From positions 1 to 42,248 of the forward strand of contig WJMF01000083.1 in assembly GCA_014728085.1 (NCBI GenBank): a DNA stretch of 42,248 bases. The letters are read 5' to 3'. Below are positions 31,086 through 38,735 of this stretch, one piece after another. Both the position numbers and the translations under genes were made by a program. Position 1 is the stretch's first letter. Each line of letters opens with the position of its first letter. The notes under the pieces are model-generated. The model was given only the letters and a program-made list of their open reading frames with translations. It made no database searches and was not told the DNA's origin. This DNA is from Candidatus Zhuqueibacterota bacterium. Its GTDB lineage: Bacteria; Zhuqueibacterota; Zhuqueibacteria; Residuimicrobiales; Oceaniaggregativiventaceae.

Positions 31086-32288
31086 CTAGTTGGCCGGACG
31101 GACCAGATCCCCGACCTCTATCTGCACACCTTCATTTACACTCTGTAATTCGATGGCGGCAACGCGCGTTTTTACCCGAATTGCCCGTCCCTGGCCGATA
31201 AACGCGAGTTGTCCATTTCGCATTCTTCGAAAGATATTAAGCGTCTGGTTTTGATAGATACCTGAATTGCTGCCAATATCAATATAGGCAAAGTCTCGCA
31301 GCAAAGCTCTGATTTTTCCCTGTATAACCGGTTTTGCCTCGATCTTTGCAGCTTTTTTCTCTTGTGGTGCCAGCGTCAGACATGAAGAGAACTGGTGGTG
31401 TACGGCGTCGATCTGATCGTCAAAGAGCGCATAAGAAAAGTCAAAATTTTGTGAATTGGAACGACTCAAGGGTAACTGTAAAGAAAAACCGGCGGTAAAA
31501 GAGTTATGATTGAAACCGATCCGGAAACCGAGCTGTTTTAAAAAAAAGTATTCGGCACCGAGATGAATCCGGGTGCTCTGTTTTTCATTTTTTTCGATAT
31601 CCAGGGCAACCACCAACGGCATGGTTGACGGCATCAGGGCAATACCTGCCCGAACCGTTGCCGGAATGGTTTCCCTGGTGTGGGAATGGGTATCCCATTT
31701 GATATGATTATCAAAATCGTGATAGGCAAGACCAACGGATAAAAAAGGTACCGGCCTGACGAGCAGGCCGATATCGCCGCTGATCCCCGTGGCGTTGTGC
31801 TCAGCCAGATTGTGGGTCAGGTACTTGACGTTGGCGCCGATATATAGAAGATCAGCGATCGATTTACCGACAGCAACGTAAAAGGCGTTTTCAGAATTGG
31901 AAAAGGTTCCGGTCGAGTTGCCGAGAAGATCGCGGCCATCGATATCATTGACGGAGAGATTGATCCAGCTAAAGCTGATCGTACCCAGTACGCTTCCCGG
32001 AAAAGCAGCCCCGACGTAATACTGCTTTCGGGCAAGGCTGGATGTCGAGTAAATACCCATAAACTGAATGGCATTTAATTGACCGAGACCGGCAGGATTC
32101 CAGTAAGAAGCGGTAATATCATCCGAAATGGCGGCAAAAGCACCTCCCATACTCGTTCCGCGTACACCCGCTCCAAGCCGTAAAAACGCACCGGCATAGC
32201 CTCCGTCTCCTTCTTCCGCTTCCAGATTTGCAGACAGTCCACAACAGATTACAATAGCAAAGCTCAAAAGAAAAGCTTTTGATTTCAT
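31086..32288 (-). CDS. PorV/PorQ-family outer-membrane beta-barrel with C-terminal extension
   Basis: A 400-aa exported protein. Signal peptide 'KSKAFLLSFAIVICCGLSANLEAEE' follows ATG 32288 (GGGGTG upstream; a GTG at 32297 is less likely). 'GDGGYAGAFLRLGAGVRGTSMGGAFAAISDDITASYWNPAGLGQL' is the diagnostic N-terminal motif of the PorV/PorQ (UPF0164) FadL-like barrels that serve T9SS secretion. The barrel extends to about residue 310 with alternating strands. After a Lys/Glu-rich linker, residues about 325-400 ('GKIRALLRDFAYIDIGSNSGIYQNQTLNIFRR...GVQIEVGDLVRP') look like an SH3-like / FlgT C-terminal-type beta domain, not usual in PorV. First gene of the four-gene operon. Confidence 0.85.
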   Translation of the reverse strand: MKSKAFLLSFAIVICCGLSANLEAEEGDGGYAGAFLRLGAGVRGTSMGGAFAAISDDITASYWNPAGLGQLNAIQFMGIYSTSSLARKQYYVGAAFPGSVLGTISFSWINLSVNDIDGRDLLGNSTGTFSNSENAFYVAVGKSIADLLYIGANVKYLTHNLAEHNATGISGDIGLLVRPVPFLSVGLAYHDFDNHIKWDTHSHTRETIPATVRAGIALMPSTMPLVVALDIEKNEKQSTRIHLGAEYFFLKQLGFRIGFNHNSFTAGFSLQLPLSRSNSQNFDFSYALFDDQIDAVHHQFSSCLTLAPQEKKAAKIEAKPVIQGKIRALLRDFAYIDIGSNSGIYQNQTLNIFRRMRNGQLAFIGQGRAIRVKTRVAAIELQSVNEGVQIEVGDLVRPAN

Positions 32289-32488
32289 TTTTAGCACCCC
32301 GTTTAAGTTACCCTTCTATTGGCGAGAAACCGAGAGCCATAAATTTTCTGCATGGAAAGATTCTCATAATATATACAGGCTTGGTGCTTAAAATGCAAAA
32401 AATATCTTGACTTTACAAACATTATTTTCGTTTTTTAAAGATATATGATTTTTTTCTTTGCACAAGATACAAGAACGCTGGTTTTGAG

Positions 32489-33214
32489 ATGAAAAAGCAG
32501 TTGATTGATATTTTATTTGACGATGACCATTTGCTGGTGGTCAATAAACCGGCCGAGCTGGCGACCATCCCGGAACGGCGGAATGAAAACAGCTGCCTGT
32601 ATGACCTTCTCAAGATTCACCATCCGCTCTATACCGTTCACCGACTCGATAAGGAAACCAGCGGCGTGGTTATGTTTGCCCGTACCCCCAATGATCATGC
32701 TGCTGTGAATGAGCAGTTCAGAGAACAAAAGGTTGAGAAAATCTATTTTGCTCTGGTGAGAGGACAGTTTCCCCGAAAAGAGACAAGCATCCGCTATCAT
32801 CTGCAACCGGATGCCGACCGCAAACACCGTACACGTGTTCGCACTGATGGTAATGGCAAATATGCCCTGACCGACGTTGAATTGCAGTGCCGTTACCGCC
32901 GGTTTTCCCTTCTTTGCGTCCGCCCCAAAACCGGCCGTACGCACCAGATTAGAACACACCTCGCCCAAGTCGGGTTTCCGGTGGCGGCCGATACGCTATA
33001 TGGCGATGGTAAAGCTGTTTTTCTGTCTGAATTTAAGAAAAAGTACAGGGCCGGCACTCATAGCGAACGACCGTTGATCGGCAGACTCGCGCTTCACGCT
33101 TATTCGATAAGCTTTATGCATCCCGGCAGCGGAAGACTGGAAAAAATAATCGCCCCCTACCCAAAGGATTTTAAAGCCACGATAAATCAACTGGAGAAAT
33201 GGGATAACATTTAG
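32489..33214 (+). CDS. RluA-family RNA pseudouridine synthase
   Basis: A 241-aa enzyme that isomerises uridine to pseudouridine in rRNA or tRNA. The catalytic Asp54 is in 'YTVHRLDKETSGVVMFARTP'. 'KIYFALVRGQF' and 'RPKTGRTHQIRTHLAQVGFPVAADTLYG' are family motifs II and III. There is no S4 domain at the N-terminus; the protein begins directly with 'IDILFDDDHLLVVNKPAELATIP'. This resembles the TruC/RluA-like single-domain members, but the exact target base cannot be read from sequence. No strong Shine-Dalgarno precedes the ATG. It is transcribed divergently from the PorV operon. Confidence 0.93.
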   Translation: MKKQLIDILFDDDHLLVVNKPAELATIPERRNENSCLYDLLKIHHPLYTVHRLDKETSGVVMFARTPNDHAAVNEQFREQKVEKIYFALVRGQFPRKETSIRYHLQPDADRKHRTRVRTDGNGKYALTDVELQCRYRRFSLLCVRPKTGRTHQIRTHLAQVGFPVAADTLYGDGKAVFLSEFKKKYRAGTHSERPLIGRLALHAYSISFMHPGSGRLEKIIAPYPKDFKATINQLEKWDNI

Positions 33215-33254
33215 TATATTAAAATTGATCATCAATCAATGAAAGGAAAATAGC

Positions 33255-34097
33255 ATGCAACCAAACAGAAGAGAATTCTTCAAAAAATCAGCTATGGGAA
33301 TTGCTGCCGGTGGAGTTGCCTATTCTGCCGGTTGTGCACCTGAAGTGGTGCAAAAGCCGGATGGCGTTGATCGTCTGAAACTCGGCGTGGCGTCATATAG
33401 CTTTCGTGCTTTTGACCTGGAAAAAACCATTGAAATGACCGACAAACTCGGTGTCGGTTATCTGGCACTAAAAAGCATGCATATGCCTCTGGACTTGACC
33501 GAAGAAGAGATCAAATCCAGAGCCGCCCGGGTTCGCGCCTCGGGACTGGCTCTCTATGGAGCAGGCGTTATTTATATGAAAAGCAAACAAGAGGTCGAAC
33601 AGGCATTCCAATACGCTGCCTGGGCAGGACTGGATACCATCATCGGTGTGCCGGCTCATGAATTATTGCCTTTGGTTGAAACCAAAGTCCGGGATTACGA
33701 TATCAAAGTAGCGATTCATAATCACGGTCCGGGTGATGACCTATATCCGACACCTGAATCGGTCATGGAGAAAATCATCGGTCTGGATGAGCGTATTGGG
33801 CTTTGCATCGATATCGGCCATACACAGCGAAGCGGTGTCTCTCCGGCAGAATCGATAAAATTGTATGCCGATCGTCTGCACGACGTCCATATCAAAGATG
33901 TCGATCAGGCTACAAAAGAGGGCGAAACCGTTGAAATCGGTCGCGGCGTCATCGATATCGTCGCCGCTTTACAAGCTCTGTTAACCATTCAGTACAAAGG
34001 CGTGGCTTCTCTTGAATATGAAAAAGATAAAGCGGATCCTTTGGCCGGAGCCGCGGAATCAATCGGTTTTGTAAAGGGCTTGTTAACCGTTATTTAA
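33255..34097 (+). CDS. Tat-exported sugar phosphate isomerase/epimerase-like TIM barrel
   Basis: A 280-aa protein with a twin-arginine signal 'PNRREFFKKSAMGIAAGGVAYSAGCAP' that may also be lipidated at Cys27. The AP-endonuclease-2-like TIM barrel follows: 'LGVASYSFRAFDLEKTIEMTDKLG', 'VAIHNHGPGDDLYPTPESVMEKI', 'GLCIDIGHTQRSGVSPAESIKLYADRLHDVHIKD' and 'GVASLEYEKDKADPLAGAAESIGFVKG'. The His/Glu/Asp metal ligands of the family are in NHG, DIGHT, HDVHIKD and LEYE. Such exported isomerases are common in Planctomycetes and Bacteroidetes catabolic clusters for unusual sugars. GGAAAA precedes the ATG. It lies 11 bp before the Gfo/Idh/MocA gene, so the two are co-transcribed and probably act on the same substrate. 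Confidence 0.9.
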   Translation: MQPNRREFFKKSAMGIAAGGVAYSAGCAPEVVQKPDGVDRLKLGVASYSFRAFDLEKTIEMTDKLGVGYLALKSMHMPLDLTEEEIKSRAARVRASGLALYGAGVIYMKSKQEVEQAFQYAAWAGLDTIIGVPAHELLPLVETKVRDYDIKVAIHNHGPGDDLYPTPESVMEKIIGLDERIGLCIDIGHTQRSGVSPAESIKLYADRLHDVHIKDVDQATKEGETVEIGRGVIDIVAALQALLTIQYKGVASLEYEKDKADPLAGAAESIGFVKGLLTVI

Positions 34098-34108
34098 CGG
34101 AGGATCGA

Positions 34109-35482
34109 ATGCGTTTACTATTGATTGTTATATGTTTATCTGCCTTTATACTTATGTGTGCGCAAAAAAAAGATGTTACAGGTGGTGTGGACAAGGTTGA
34201 ATTGATGGTTGTCAATCCGGGACACTTTCATGCCGGATTGGTACAGAAAAAGATGTATAAACAAGTCTCACCCGTCGTACACGTCTATGCGCCTGAAGGC
34301 CCGGATGTTGAAAATTATCTCAACCAAATTAAAATATATAACCAGCGGGAACAAAATCCAACCACCTGGGAAACCGTCACCTATCGTGGTACTGACTATT
34401 TAGAGCAAATGCTGGCGGAAAAGCCCGGAAATGTAATGGTAACCTCAGGAAAAAACCGAAATAAAACCCGCTATATCAAAGCTGCTGTTGATTCCGGCAT
34501 CCATGTACTGGCTGATAAACCCATGTGCATCGATAAGGCCGGCTTTGAACTCCTGAAAGAGGCGTTCGAAACCGCTGAAGAGAATAATATATTGCTCTAT
34601 GATATCATGACAGAGCGATATCAGGCGAGCACAATATTACAAAAAGAGTTATCGCGAAATCCTCAGGTATTTGGTGAGCTTTTATCGGGAAGCATGGAGA
34701 AACCGGCTGTGGTTAAGGAGAGCGTGCATCATTTTTACAAGATGGTCAGCGGTTCTCCCATCAGGCGTCCGGTATGGTATTTTGATGTCGACCAGCAGGG
34801 CGAAGGCATTGTTGATGTTACCACCCATCTGGTCGATCTTATACAGTGGGAGTGTTTTCCCAACGAGATCATCGATTATCAAAGCGACATAGAAATGCTG
34901 TCGGCCCGGCACTGGCCGACGGAAATCACCAGGGCCGAGTTCATCAAGGTGACACGCCAGCCCGATTTTCCCGATTTTTTGCAAAAAAACATTGAAAATG
35001 GCGTCCTCAACGTCTTTTGCAATGGCGAGATGCACTATAAAATCAAGGATATTCATGCCAAAGTGTCGGTTATATGGCGTTATGAAGCGCCCGAAGGTGC
35101 CGGTGACACCCATTATTCCATCATGTGCGGAACAAAATCCGATTTGATCATTCGCCAGGGCGATGAACAGGGTTACAGACCTGAATTATATGTTGAACCG
35201 GTTGTTGAGATGACAGATAGGGAACTGGAATCCGTGATTGAAGCAGCGCTTGAGAATCTCTCCTCGCCCTATCCCGATCTTGGCTATCAAAAAACGGAAA
35301 AAGGGGTGCAAATCCTCATCCCGGACAATTATAGAATCGGTCACGAGGCCCACTTTGCCCAGGTGACGGAAAAATATCTGAAATTTTTGAAACAGGGTGC
35401 ATTACCGGACTGGGAAGTGCCCAATATGCTGGCTAAATACTATACCACCACCAGCGCCCTGGAAATGGCACGGACGGATTGA
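34109..35482 (+). CDS. Gfo/Idh/MocA-family putative oxidoreductase, exported
   Basis: A 457-aa protein with an N-terminal signal 'RLLLIVICLSAFILMCAQKK' that could be lipidated. A Rossmann-like domain ('ELMVVNPGHFHAGLVQK', 'PGNVMVTSGKNRNKTRYIKAAVDSGIHVLADKPMCID') carries the DKP motif, usually EKP in this family. The C-terminal part ('HFYKMVSGSPIRRPVWYFDVDQQGEGIVDVTTHLVDLIQWECFP') matches the 'putative oxidoreductase C-terminal' (PF16490) layout. The glycine motif that binds NAD is not canonical (NPGHFHAG), as in that branch. GGAGG precedes the ATG. Its stop overlaps the ATG of a decayed methyltransferase by one base. Confidence 0.85.
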   Translation: MRLLLIVICLSAFILMCAQKKDVTGGVDKVELMVVNPGHFHAGLVQKKMYKQVSPVVHVYAPEGPDVENYLNQIKIYNQREQNPTTWETVTYRGTDYLEQMLAEKPGNVMVTSGKNRNKTRYIKAAVDSGIHVLADKPMCIDKAGFELLKEAFETAEENNILLYDIMTERYQASTILQKELSRNPQVFGELLSGSMEKPAVVKESVHHFYKMVSGSPIRRPVWYFDVDQQGEGIVDVTTHLVDLIQWECFPNEIIDYQSDIEMLSARHWPTEITRAEFIKVTRQPDFPDFLQKNIENGVLNVFCNGEMHYKIKDIHAKVSVIWRYEAPEGAGDTHYSIMCGTKSDLIIRQGDEQGYRPELYVEPVVEMTDRELESVIEAALENLSSPYPDLGYQKTEKGVQILIPDNYRIGHEAHFAQVTEKYLKFLKQGALPDWEVPNMLAKYYTTTSALEMARTD

Positions 35483-35637
35483 TGAGCGATTCCCTGGAAA
35501 TTCTCTTTAAATGGTTCGAAGAGATGCAGCACCAGGGACCGGGAACCGCGGAATAAACAAAGAAAGCGTTTGCAAAGCTCAAAAATCTGTAGCCGCGTCT
35601 CCGGATTTTGGATATTGGATGCAGTGGCGTTGCTTAA
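35482..35637 (+). pseudogene. decayed N-terminus of a SAM-dependent methyltransferase
   Basis: Reading from the ATG that overlaps the previous stop (TGATG), one frame gives MSDSLEILFKWFEEMQ...GPG, then stops at 35554-35556 and 35590-35592, yet in the same frame continues 'KKAFAKLKNL' and 'PRLRILDIGCSG' before a third stop at 35635. The QGPG element and the 'ILDIGCxxG' SAM-binding motif are the normal start of class I methyltransferases of about 250 aa. Three in-frame stops and loss of everything after motif I make it a pseudogene. It ends just before a bidirectional terminator. It was probably the third gene of the isomerase-oxidoreductase operon. Confidence 0.72.
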
Positions 35638-35651
35638 ACCTTTATTCCGAC

Positions 35652-35690
35652 TAGAAAAACGGCGGTGATGTCACCGCCGTTGATATTTTT
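35652..35690. terminator. bidirectional rho-independent terminator
   Basis: A perfect 11-bp stem (AACGGCGGTGA / TCACCGCCGTT) with a two-base centre at 35658-35681. The plus-strand side is followed by GATATTTTT and the minus-strand side by TTTTTC. It can end the isomerase/oxidoreductase operon from the left and the sulfatase gene from the right, about 100 bp past the sulfatase stop. Confidence 0.85.
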
Positions 35691-35787
35691 AAAGCCGGGA
35701 ATGATGCCTGAGCCGACGGGATTTATCCTGCGTTTCAGGAATGTTGCCGTAGAACCCTCAAAAAACCTGACGGCGTTGTACGTTTCT

Positions 35788-37365
35788 TCAAAAATTCAGA
35801 TTATATTTTCCCCGTTCTTTAAATCCTGCAAAGTCGCGCATTCTGCTATAACGCGGATAACTTTCGAAAATCTCATAACCAAACGCACGCGGATCATTTT
35901 GCTGCCGCAACGCTGTCATCAGTTTTTCTTTGAATGCTGCTTTGATATCCGCAAAAGCCTTGTCCAAAGCCAGATTGTGAATACAGTATGGATCTTTGAC
36001 AATATCATAAAGCTCTTCTTCAGATCGTTTTGCAAACGCGAGTTCATAAAATGGTTTAATATCCGTTTTGTTCTTGTTCTCCAGAATAAGTGATTTTGTC
36101 GGTGAGGCATCAACGTCGTGAAAGCCTTCGGCTTCTCCCGAGCCGGTGGGATTTCCTGCCGGCCAACGGTCGGGTTTTATGTTGTGAATATAGAGAAAGC
36201 GGTAATCGCGTATCGCTCTGATTGGGTATCCCAGATTGTCCGGGCGGGCATGGGTGTGGCGCTCTCTGCCGGCGAGCAGAACATCTCTGGCAGCATCCAC
36301 CCTGCCGTTTTTAGTACCGCTCAGGGCATGCCAAATGCTTCTGCCAGTCATTTCTGTGGGGATTTTGATTCCCGCTGCGTCTAAAAATGTCGGTGCAAGG
36401 TCAATAGCAGCGGTCAAGTCATCTATGGTCCTGCCGCCTGTGATCTTTTGTGGCCACCGTATCGCCAAAGGAACATGAGTTCCATATTCATAGAGATTGG
36501 CTTTTGCCCTGGGAAATGGCATACCATTGTCCGAGGTAACAACGATGATGGTATTCTCCAATTCACCATAGTCTTCGAGAATCTGCAGCATTTTTTGCAA
36601 ATGTTGATCAAAATAGTCGATTTCCAGCATATAATCCAGTATATCGTTGCGGATCTCTTCCGTATCCGGGAGAAAATAGGGAACCTGTACATCATCGATT
36701 CGCTTTCCGGCGCGGCGTCCTGACCCTTGTGCGTAACGACGATGGGGTTCCTTGCTGCCATACCAGAAATGGAAGGGTTTGGCAGAATCCCGCCGGGTTA
36801 AAAATTGACGCAAATTTTCTGCGTAATCAATATTGCTTATCGATAAATAGCCTCTCTTATCAGTAGTTCCTTTTTTTGCATCAAAAGCAGGCCCTGCCGG
36901 ATTCATCTCGCGACCGTTATACTGCCAATTTCCGGGCCCCCAGCCTTTACCCGTATACCCCAGCTCATACCCACTCTCTTGCAACAATTCGGTATAAACG
37001 GTGAATTTTTTGGGGAAATTGCTGGCATGCGTTCCGGCCTCTTCCAGTTGCCAGATGTTTCTCCCTGTCAAAATTGCAGCACGGTTGGGTGAGCACTGTG
37101 GTGCAGCCGTAAAAGCATTGGTGAACAAGACCCCTTCTTCTGCAATTCGATCAAATGCTGGTGTATTGACGGGCCGGCATCCATAAGCGCCGGCATGCGG
37201 CCAGGATTGATCGTCTGCAATGGCAAAGAGGATATTGGGACGGTTTGAACGAACCATTTTTTCCCCGGACATTTTTTCTTCCTGAGACCAAACGGACATA
37301 GCCCCCGCAGCCATACTGCCGGCTATGGTGGTTTGCAAGAATTCTCTTCTGTTTTTCATTTGCAT
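35788..37365 (-). CDS. Tat-exported sulfatase (formylglycine type S1)
   Basis: A 525-aa sulfuric ester hydrolase. Twin-arginine signal 'KNRREFLQTTIAGSMAAGAMSV' at the N-terminus, then the alkaline-phosphatase fold. Metal-binding Asp51-Asp52 is in 'NILFAIADDQSWPHAGAYG', and Cys91 in 'CSPNRAAILTG' fits the CxPxR signature converted to formylglycine. 'VVTSDNGMPFPRAKANLYEYGTHVPLAIRWP' holds the second metal and the active-site Lys/His region. Length and order are normal. AGGGA lies eight bases before ATG 37365. A sulfatase-activating enzyme is not in the window. The substrate is probably a sulfated polysaccharide or monosaccharide, given the nearby lyase, isomerase and oxidoreductases; this is inferred from context. 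Confidence 0.95.
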   Translation of the reverse strand: MQMKNRREFLQTTIAGSMAAGAMSVWSQEEKMSGEKMVRSNRPNILFAIADDQSWPHAGAYGCRPVNTPAFDRIAEEGVLFTNAFTAAPQCSPNRAAILTGRNIWQLEEAGTHASNFPKKFTVYTELLQESGYELGYTGKGWGPGNWQYNGREMNPAGPAFDAKKGTTDKRGYLSISNIDYAENLRQFLTRRDSAKPFHFWYGSKEPHRRYAQGSGRRAGKRIDDVQVPYFLPDTEEIRNDILDYMLEIDYFDQHLQKMLQILEDYGELENTIIVVTSDNGMPFPRAKANLYEYGTHVPLAIRWPQKITGGRTIDDLTAAIDLAPTFLDAAGIKIPTEMTGRSIWHALSGTKNGRVDAARDVLLAGRERHTHARPDNLGYPIRAIRDYRFLYIHNIKPDRWPAGNPTGSGEAEGFHDVDASPTKSLILENKNKTDIKPFYELAFAKRSEEELYDIVKDPYCIHNLALDKAFADIKAAFKEKLMTALRQQNDPRAFGYEIFESYPRYSRMRDFAGFKERGKYNLNF

Positions 37366-37743
37366 GGATAAATTCCCTAATTTAATTTGCTTTGTTATAT
37401 CATTAAAACCTCTTCAGCCACATATTTTCTGAAAAAACCGGAAGGCGGTTTATCGAGTCTGCCGGATGCCGACAGCAATGACTGAATCGGGTTTCATCCC
37501 GCCCAGAGCAGCGGTGCTACAGGAAATTATCGCGGTTTTCCCAATGTAGTGCATCAACAGGCTGGCAATTACGTTCATCCTAAAAAGAGCGCCATGGATT
37601 CTTCAAATACGCAACTCACAACTGAAAATGATGATCTTGTTTCTCCCTGTTCTGGCGATGAACAAAACGCTCCAACTCTTGTTGACCTATACCTGAAAGG
37701 CCCCGAGATTGGATGTCTGGCTATAGCAACAGCCTTGATTTTA
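37366..37743. other. intergenic region, no gene recognised
   Basis: This 378-bp stretch lies between the sulfatase start and the end of the SDR gene. ORFs of 77 codons (minus, 37575-37808) and 113 codons (plus, 37549-37890) occur, but both run into the SDR gene on its wrong frame or strand and show low-complexity, non-globular composition. No terminator or promoter could be assigned. It may be degenerate sequence. Confidence 0.45.
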
Positions 37744-38472
37744 TCAGTCGACCGGTTCATTGTAAATGACGGGCATCTGCCCTTTCCATTTAGTCCAGAT
37801 ATCGTCATCGCTAATCAGATCCGCCATAAAATGCGCGACATTGATGCGACTGGTTTGACCAGGATTAAACAATGCGCTTCGGGTCGGTGAAGGATGCAAA
37901 CTATAGTCGGTTACCTCGTCTTCATTGATTAGCGTATCCGGGCGAACAGCGACCCATTCTATGGTTTCATCGTTACGGCCATTTTGCAAACGAAGGTAAT
38001 CGGCTGCTTTTTCATTATCACCCTGAGGGGGAATGAGCAGCCGTAAAAGCCCCATCGCAATCTTTTCACCGAATGAGACCGACTCGTGTATATTGCGGTT
38101 TCTGTTGCCCGTCGTATTCATGAGAACATACTTGACCGGAGATGCCGGCTGGTTTGCCCGTATGGCACTGCACAGACGGCGTGTGGCATCGGTAACGAGC
38201 CTGCGTGGTTTTCCGAAAACGCCTTGAAAGGTCAGATTGTGCCCCAGACAAGAAGCCACAGCATCACAACCCTTCACATAGTCACGCATCTCTGTATCCC
38301 CTAGGTCCAGAACATTGGCATGAATGATAACCAGATTTGGATGTTTTTTAACAGTTGTTGAAAGCTTGACCGGGGATCGTACAATAACCTTGACCTGCTG
38401 TTGCCGGTCGAGCAGTTGTTCTACGAGCAGCCGTCCAGTGGCTCCGCTGGCGCCGACGATTAGCGTTGTCAT
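37744..38472 (-). CDS. atypical SDR NAD(P)-binding protein
   Basis: A 242-aa cytoplasmic protein of the NmrA-like / SDR_a5 type. 'TTLIVGASGATGRLLVEQLLDRQQQVKVIVRSP' is the GxxGxxG NAD(P)-binding strand, with Arg after beta-2 suggesting NADP(H). 'ANVLDLGDTEMRDYVKGCDAVASCLGHN' and 'YVLMNTTGNRNR' follow the family. The YxxxK of classical SDRs is not seen in its usual place; 'EKAADYLRLQNGRNDETIEWVAVRPDTLINE' is the atypical-SDR pattern. AGGAG lies five bases before the ATG. No operon partner is close on either side. Role unknown, possibly quinone or flavin reductase-like. Confidence 0.9.
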   Translation of the reverse strand: MTTLIVGASGATGRLLVEQLLDRQQQVKVIVRSPVKLSTTVKKHPNLVIIHANVLDLGDTEMRDYVKGCDAVASCLGHNLTFQGVFGKPRRLVTDATRRLCSAIRANQPASPVKYVLMNTTGNRNRNIHESVSFGEKIAMGLLRLLIPPQGDNEKAADYLRLQNGRNDETIEWVAVRPDTLINEDEVTDYSLHPSPTRSALFNPGQTSRINVAHFMADLISDDDIWTKWKGQMPVIYNEPVD

Positions 38473-38735
38473 CTCTACTCCTCTGTATTTAAAAGTGATA
38501 TTCCCATATTGGCGAGTCCACTTGGCCTCTCTCTTGCCGGATGGATTAATGATAGAGTTAATAGAATTTTAAATCAATAGAACACCTTTTTATTTTTTTA
38601 GACTAAGACAAGGGAATAGATAACGCACATCTTTTTGTCGATGATTTGACCGGTCCTGTCGAACTTGATGTGTGCTCTAACAAAAATTGTATAGCTCTAT
38701 CTGTCTCTCGCTAATATTAATTCATCCATCAAAAA

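Noticed and set aside
37549-37890. 113-codon plus-strand ORF opposite the atypical SDR
   Set aside because: It overlaps the 3' end of a well-supported gene and its own translation has no family resemblance.
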